A stretch of 5,403 bases of DNA. Source: Candidatus Caenarcanales bacterium (lineage in GTDB: Bacteria; Cyanobacteriota; Vampirovibrionia; Caenarcaniphilales; Caenarcanaceae). A model generated the notes under the pieces. It made no database searches and was not told the origin of the DNA. It worked only from the letters and a program-made list of their open reading frames with translations. Shown here piece after piece: positions 5,226 through 5,403 of this stretch (position 1 is the stretch's first letter; each line of letters opens with the position of its first letter). The translations under genes were made by a program, and so were the position numbers. The DNA is taken from positions 1 through 5,403 of the forward strand of contig CANLFK010000142.1 in the NCBI GenBank assembly GCA_947489925.1, read 5' to 3'.

Positions 5226-5403
5226 ATGATTTTCGATATATCAACTTTTAAAAAAAAACTATCTGTAATAATTCTTGCTGGAGGAAAGGGGCAAAGACTT
5301 AAGCCGCTCACAAAATCTATCCCGAAACCACTCATCCCCTTACAAGGCAAATCGATAATTGAACATATAATTTTTAATTTAAACAAAAAAAAATTGACAG
5401 ATA
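5226..5403 (+). CDS. Sugar-phosphate nucleotidyltransferase, N-terminal part (cut by window end)
   Basis: Enzymes of this family join an NTP and a sugar-1-phosphate to make an NDP-sugar for surface glycans. The 59 visible residues begin with a 12-residue lead and then carry the family signature: VIILAGGKGQRLKPLT (14-29), the glycine-rich nucleotide loop, followed by PKPLIP (33-38) with K34, and GKSIIEHIIFNL (41-52). The start ATG at 5226 is the only in-frame ATG after the in-frame TAG at 5220-5222; no Shine-Dalgarno motif is seen. The sugar and nucleotide cannot be told from the N-terminus: glucose-1-P thymidylyl- or uridylyltransferases, mannose-1-P guanylyltransferases and CBS-linked relatives all share it. 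Next to a carbamoyltransferase it suggests a polysaccharide cluster continuing to the right. Confidence 0.85.
   Translation, partial: MIFDISTFKKKLSVIILAGGKGQRLKPLTKSIPKPLIPLQGKSIIEHIIFNLNKKKLTD

Noticed and set aside
1..5403. tRNA or rRNA genes, CRISPR arrays, insertion sequences, long direct repeats
   Set aside because: On reading both strands I saw no cloverleaf, no regularly spaced repeats, no transposase-like reading frame and no terminal inverted repeats.

Overview
The window is 5.4 kb of AT-rich bacterial chromosome. Hand counts give about 35-37% GC in sample lines of sufS and about 22% in the 360 bases of the carbamoyltransferase remnant. It carries mostly housekeeping genes: panC, sufS-sufU and grpE-dnaJ. 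At the right edge is the start of what looks like a surface-glycan or lipid-modification locus. The panC gene, a complete SufS/SufU pair and a canonical type I DnaJ suggest a metabolically competent bacterium rather than a minimal symbiont. None of the seven visible start codons has a normally spaced Shine-Dalgarno motif. That fits lineages with SD-independent initiation, including several uncultured AT-rich phyla. The DnaJ zinc-finger region reminds me of cyanobacteria and relatives such as Vampirovibrionia (Melainabacteria), but this is an impression and not a taxonomic call.

Layout from left to right. Bases 1-210 hold the possible 3' end of a plus-strand gene, a GC-rich pair of tetraloop hairpins, and a likely intrinsic terminator for panC. 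panC (minus) and sufS-sufU (plus) diverge from a 167-base AT-rich spacer, which contains a perfect inverted repeat just upstream of sufS. sufS-sufU converges on the grpE-dnaJ operon (minus) across a 44-base gap. Upstream of grpE lies a truncated NodU-type carbamoyltransferase (minus), which stops just before the family's metal-binding histidine motif. Diverging from it is the 5' end of a sugar-phosphate nucleotidyltransferase gene (plus), cut by the window edge.

Functional links. SufS takes sulfur from cysteine and SufU receives it for Fe-S cluster assembly or other thio-transfer. GrpE and DnaJ are the nucleotide exchange factor and J-protein for DnaK, which is not in the window. PanC makes pantothenate for coenzyme A. 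The carbamoyltransferase remnant and the nucleotidyltransferase are of types common in polysaccharide clusters, and the join to grpE looks like a rearrangement or transfer boundary.

I see no convincing undescribed multi-gene system. The points most worth following up are the carbamoyltransferase/grpE junction, the tandem UUCG/GAAA hairpin element, and the palindrome in front of sufS.
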